Shown piece by piece: positions 23,868 to 23,987 of a stretch of DNA of 23,987 bases. Both the position numbers and the translations under genes were made by a program. The DNA is from Chlamydiota bacterium (GTDB lineage: Bacteria; Chlamydiota; Chlamydiia; Chlamydiales; Rhabdochlamydiaceae), in contig JAHFTP010000005.1 of NCBI GenBank assembly GCA_023265495.1, positions 1 to 23,987 on the forward strand. Direction: 5' to 3'. The notes under the pieces are model-generated. The model worked only from the letters and a program-made list of their open reading frames with translations, did no database searches and was not told where the DNA came from. Every line of letters begins with the position of its first letter. Positions within the stretch are counted from its first letter, which is position 1.

Positions 23868-23912
23868 CCTATGCTGAAGACATAGGAGCTTCCCGGGAGA
23901 ACCCCGGGGAGC
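23868..23912. repeat. Two adjacent stem-loops at the right end
   Basis: Stem one: CCTATG (23868-23873) pairs with CATAGG (23881-23886) across a seven-base loop. Stem two: GCTTCCCGGG (23888-23897) pairs with CCCGGGGAGC (23903-23912), ten base pairs with one G-T pair, around the loop AGAAC. Stem two is far more GC-rich than its surroundings. There is no T tract on either side, so it is not a standard terminator. It sits between the truncated end of the Lnt-like frame and the plus-strand gene at 23946, so it could be a leader structure of that gene, a transcription barrier, or the edge of a rearrangement. Confidence 0.55.
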
Positions 23913-23945
23913 ATTTCACAAGCACACTAACAAAGAGGAGCAAAA

Positions 23946-23987
23946 ATGTTAGTAGACGATAGAGTAGAATGGCAGCATGTAAATGCT
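23946..23987 (+). CDS. Start of an unidentified plus-strand gene (cut by the window edge)
   Basis: Fourteen codons are visible: Met-Leu-Val-Asp-Asp-Arg-Val-Glu-Trp-Gln-His-Val-Asn-Ala. The start is convincing because a strong Shine-Dalgarno sequence (GAGGAG, 23935-23940) lies five bases upstream of the ATG. The product cannot be identified from this much sequence. It is divergent from the Lnt-like gene and downstream of the two stem-loops. Confidence 0.5.
   Translation, partial: MLVDDRVEWQHVNA

Noticed and set aside
23540..23914. A 124-codon minus-strand frame overlapping the Lnt-like gene
   Set aside because: It is a shifted frame of the Lnt-like coding sequence, with no domain pattern and a composition typical of a shadow frame.

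Overview
The window reads as chromosomal DNA of a member of the Chlamydiota, most likely an environmental (Parachlamydiales-type) lineage rather than Chlamydia itself. The clues are a roughly 720-residue GreA carrying a very long N-terminal extension, a double-length ThyX-like protein, two adjacent TyrP-type aromatic amino-acid permeases, and a GspL/GspM-like gene pair followed by a lipoprotein. None of these alone fixes the genus, and I did not assign one. Gene density is high, with many start/stop overlaps (ATGA). I saw no tRNA, rRNA, CRISPR array or intact insertion sequence.

Layout. Positions 1-2537 (minus) hold a GspL/PilM-like protein, a GspM/PilO-like protein and the start of a lipoprotein, all overlapping, probably part of a type II secretion or pilus-like inner-membrane platform. 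Positions 2650-4225 (plus) hold yggT, a tRNA-dihydrouridine synthase and an acylphosphatase. Positions 4213-7545 (minus) hold greA, the house-cleaning NTP pyrophosphatase rdgB and a YacP-type NYN nuclease. The greA leader carries a promoter-like pair and competing stem-loops. At 7751-7933 (minus) lies the orphan C-terminal end of an unidentified gene. Positions 7965-11044 (minus) hold the accessory centrepiece: a bifunctional ATP sulfurylase/APS kinase (PAPS synthase) followed by a sulfotransferase, both with N-terminal hydrophobic segments that such enzymes normally lack. Divergent from it, 11240-13408 (plus) encodes a YjbH-like outer-membrane protein linked in other bacteria to exopolysaccharide export. 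Together these suggest activated-sulfate production and sulfonation of an envelope or secreted product.

Positions 13520-20740 (plus) form a tight run: tandem-domain ThyX, two TyrP permeases, UvrB and a GT4 glycosyltransferase. A GT2 glycosyltransferase converges on the last of these (20737-21924, minus). The right end (about 21925-23987) looks like a scarred, recombined segment. It holds the decayed tail of a DUF2442 gene, an NTF2-like small protein, an Lnt/nitrilase-like membrane protein that seems to have lost its 5' end, two GC-rich stem-loops, and the first 14 codons of a new plus-strand gene.

Most promising for novelty: the apparently membrane-tethered PAPS synthase plus sulfotransferase pair with its divergent YjbH neighbour. 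The gene remnants on its greA side and at the right end suggest that accessory DNA has come and gone here.
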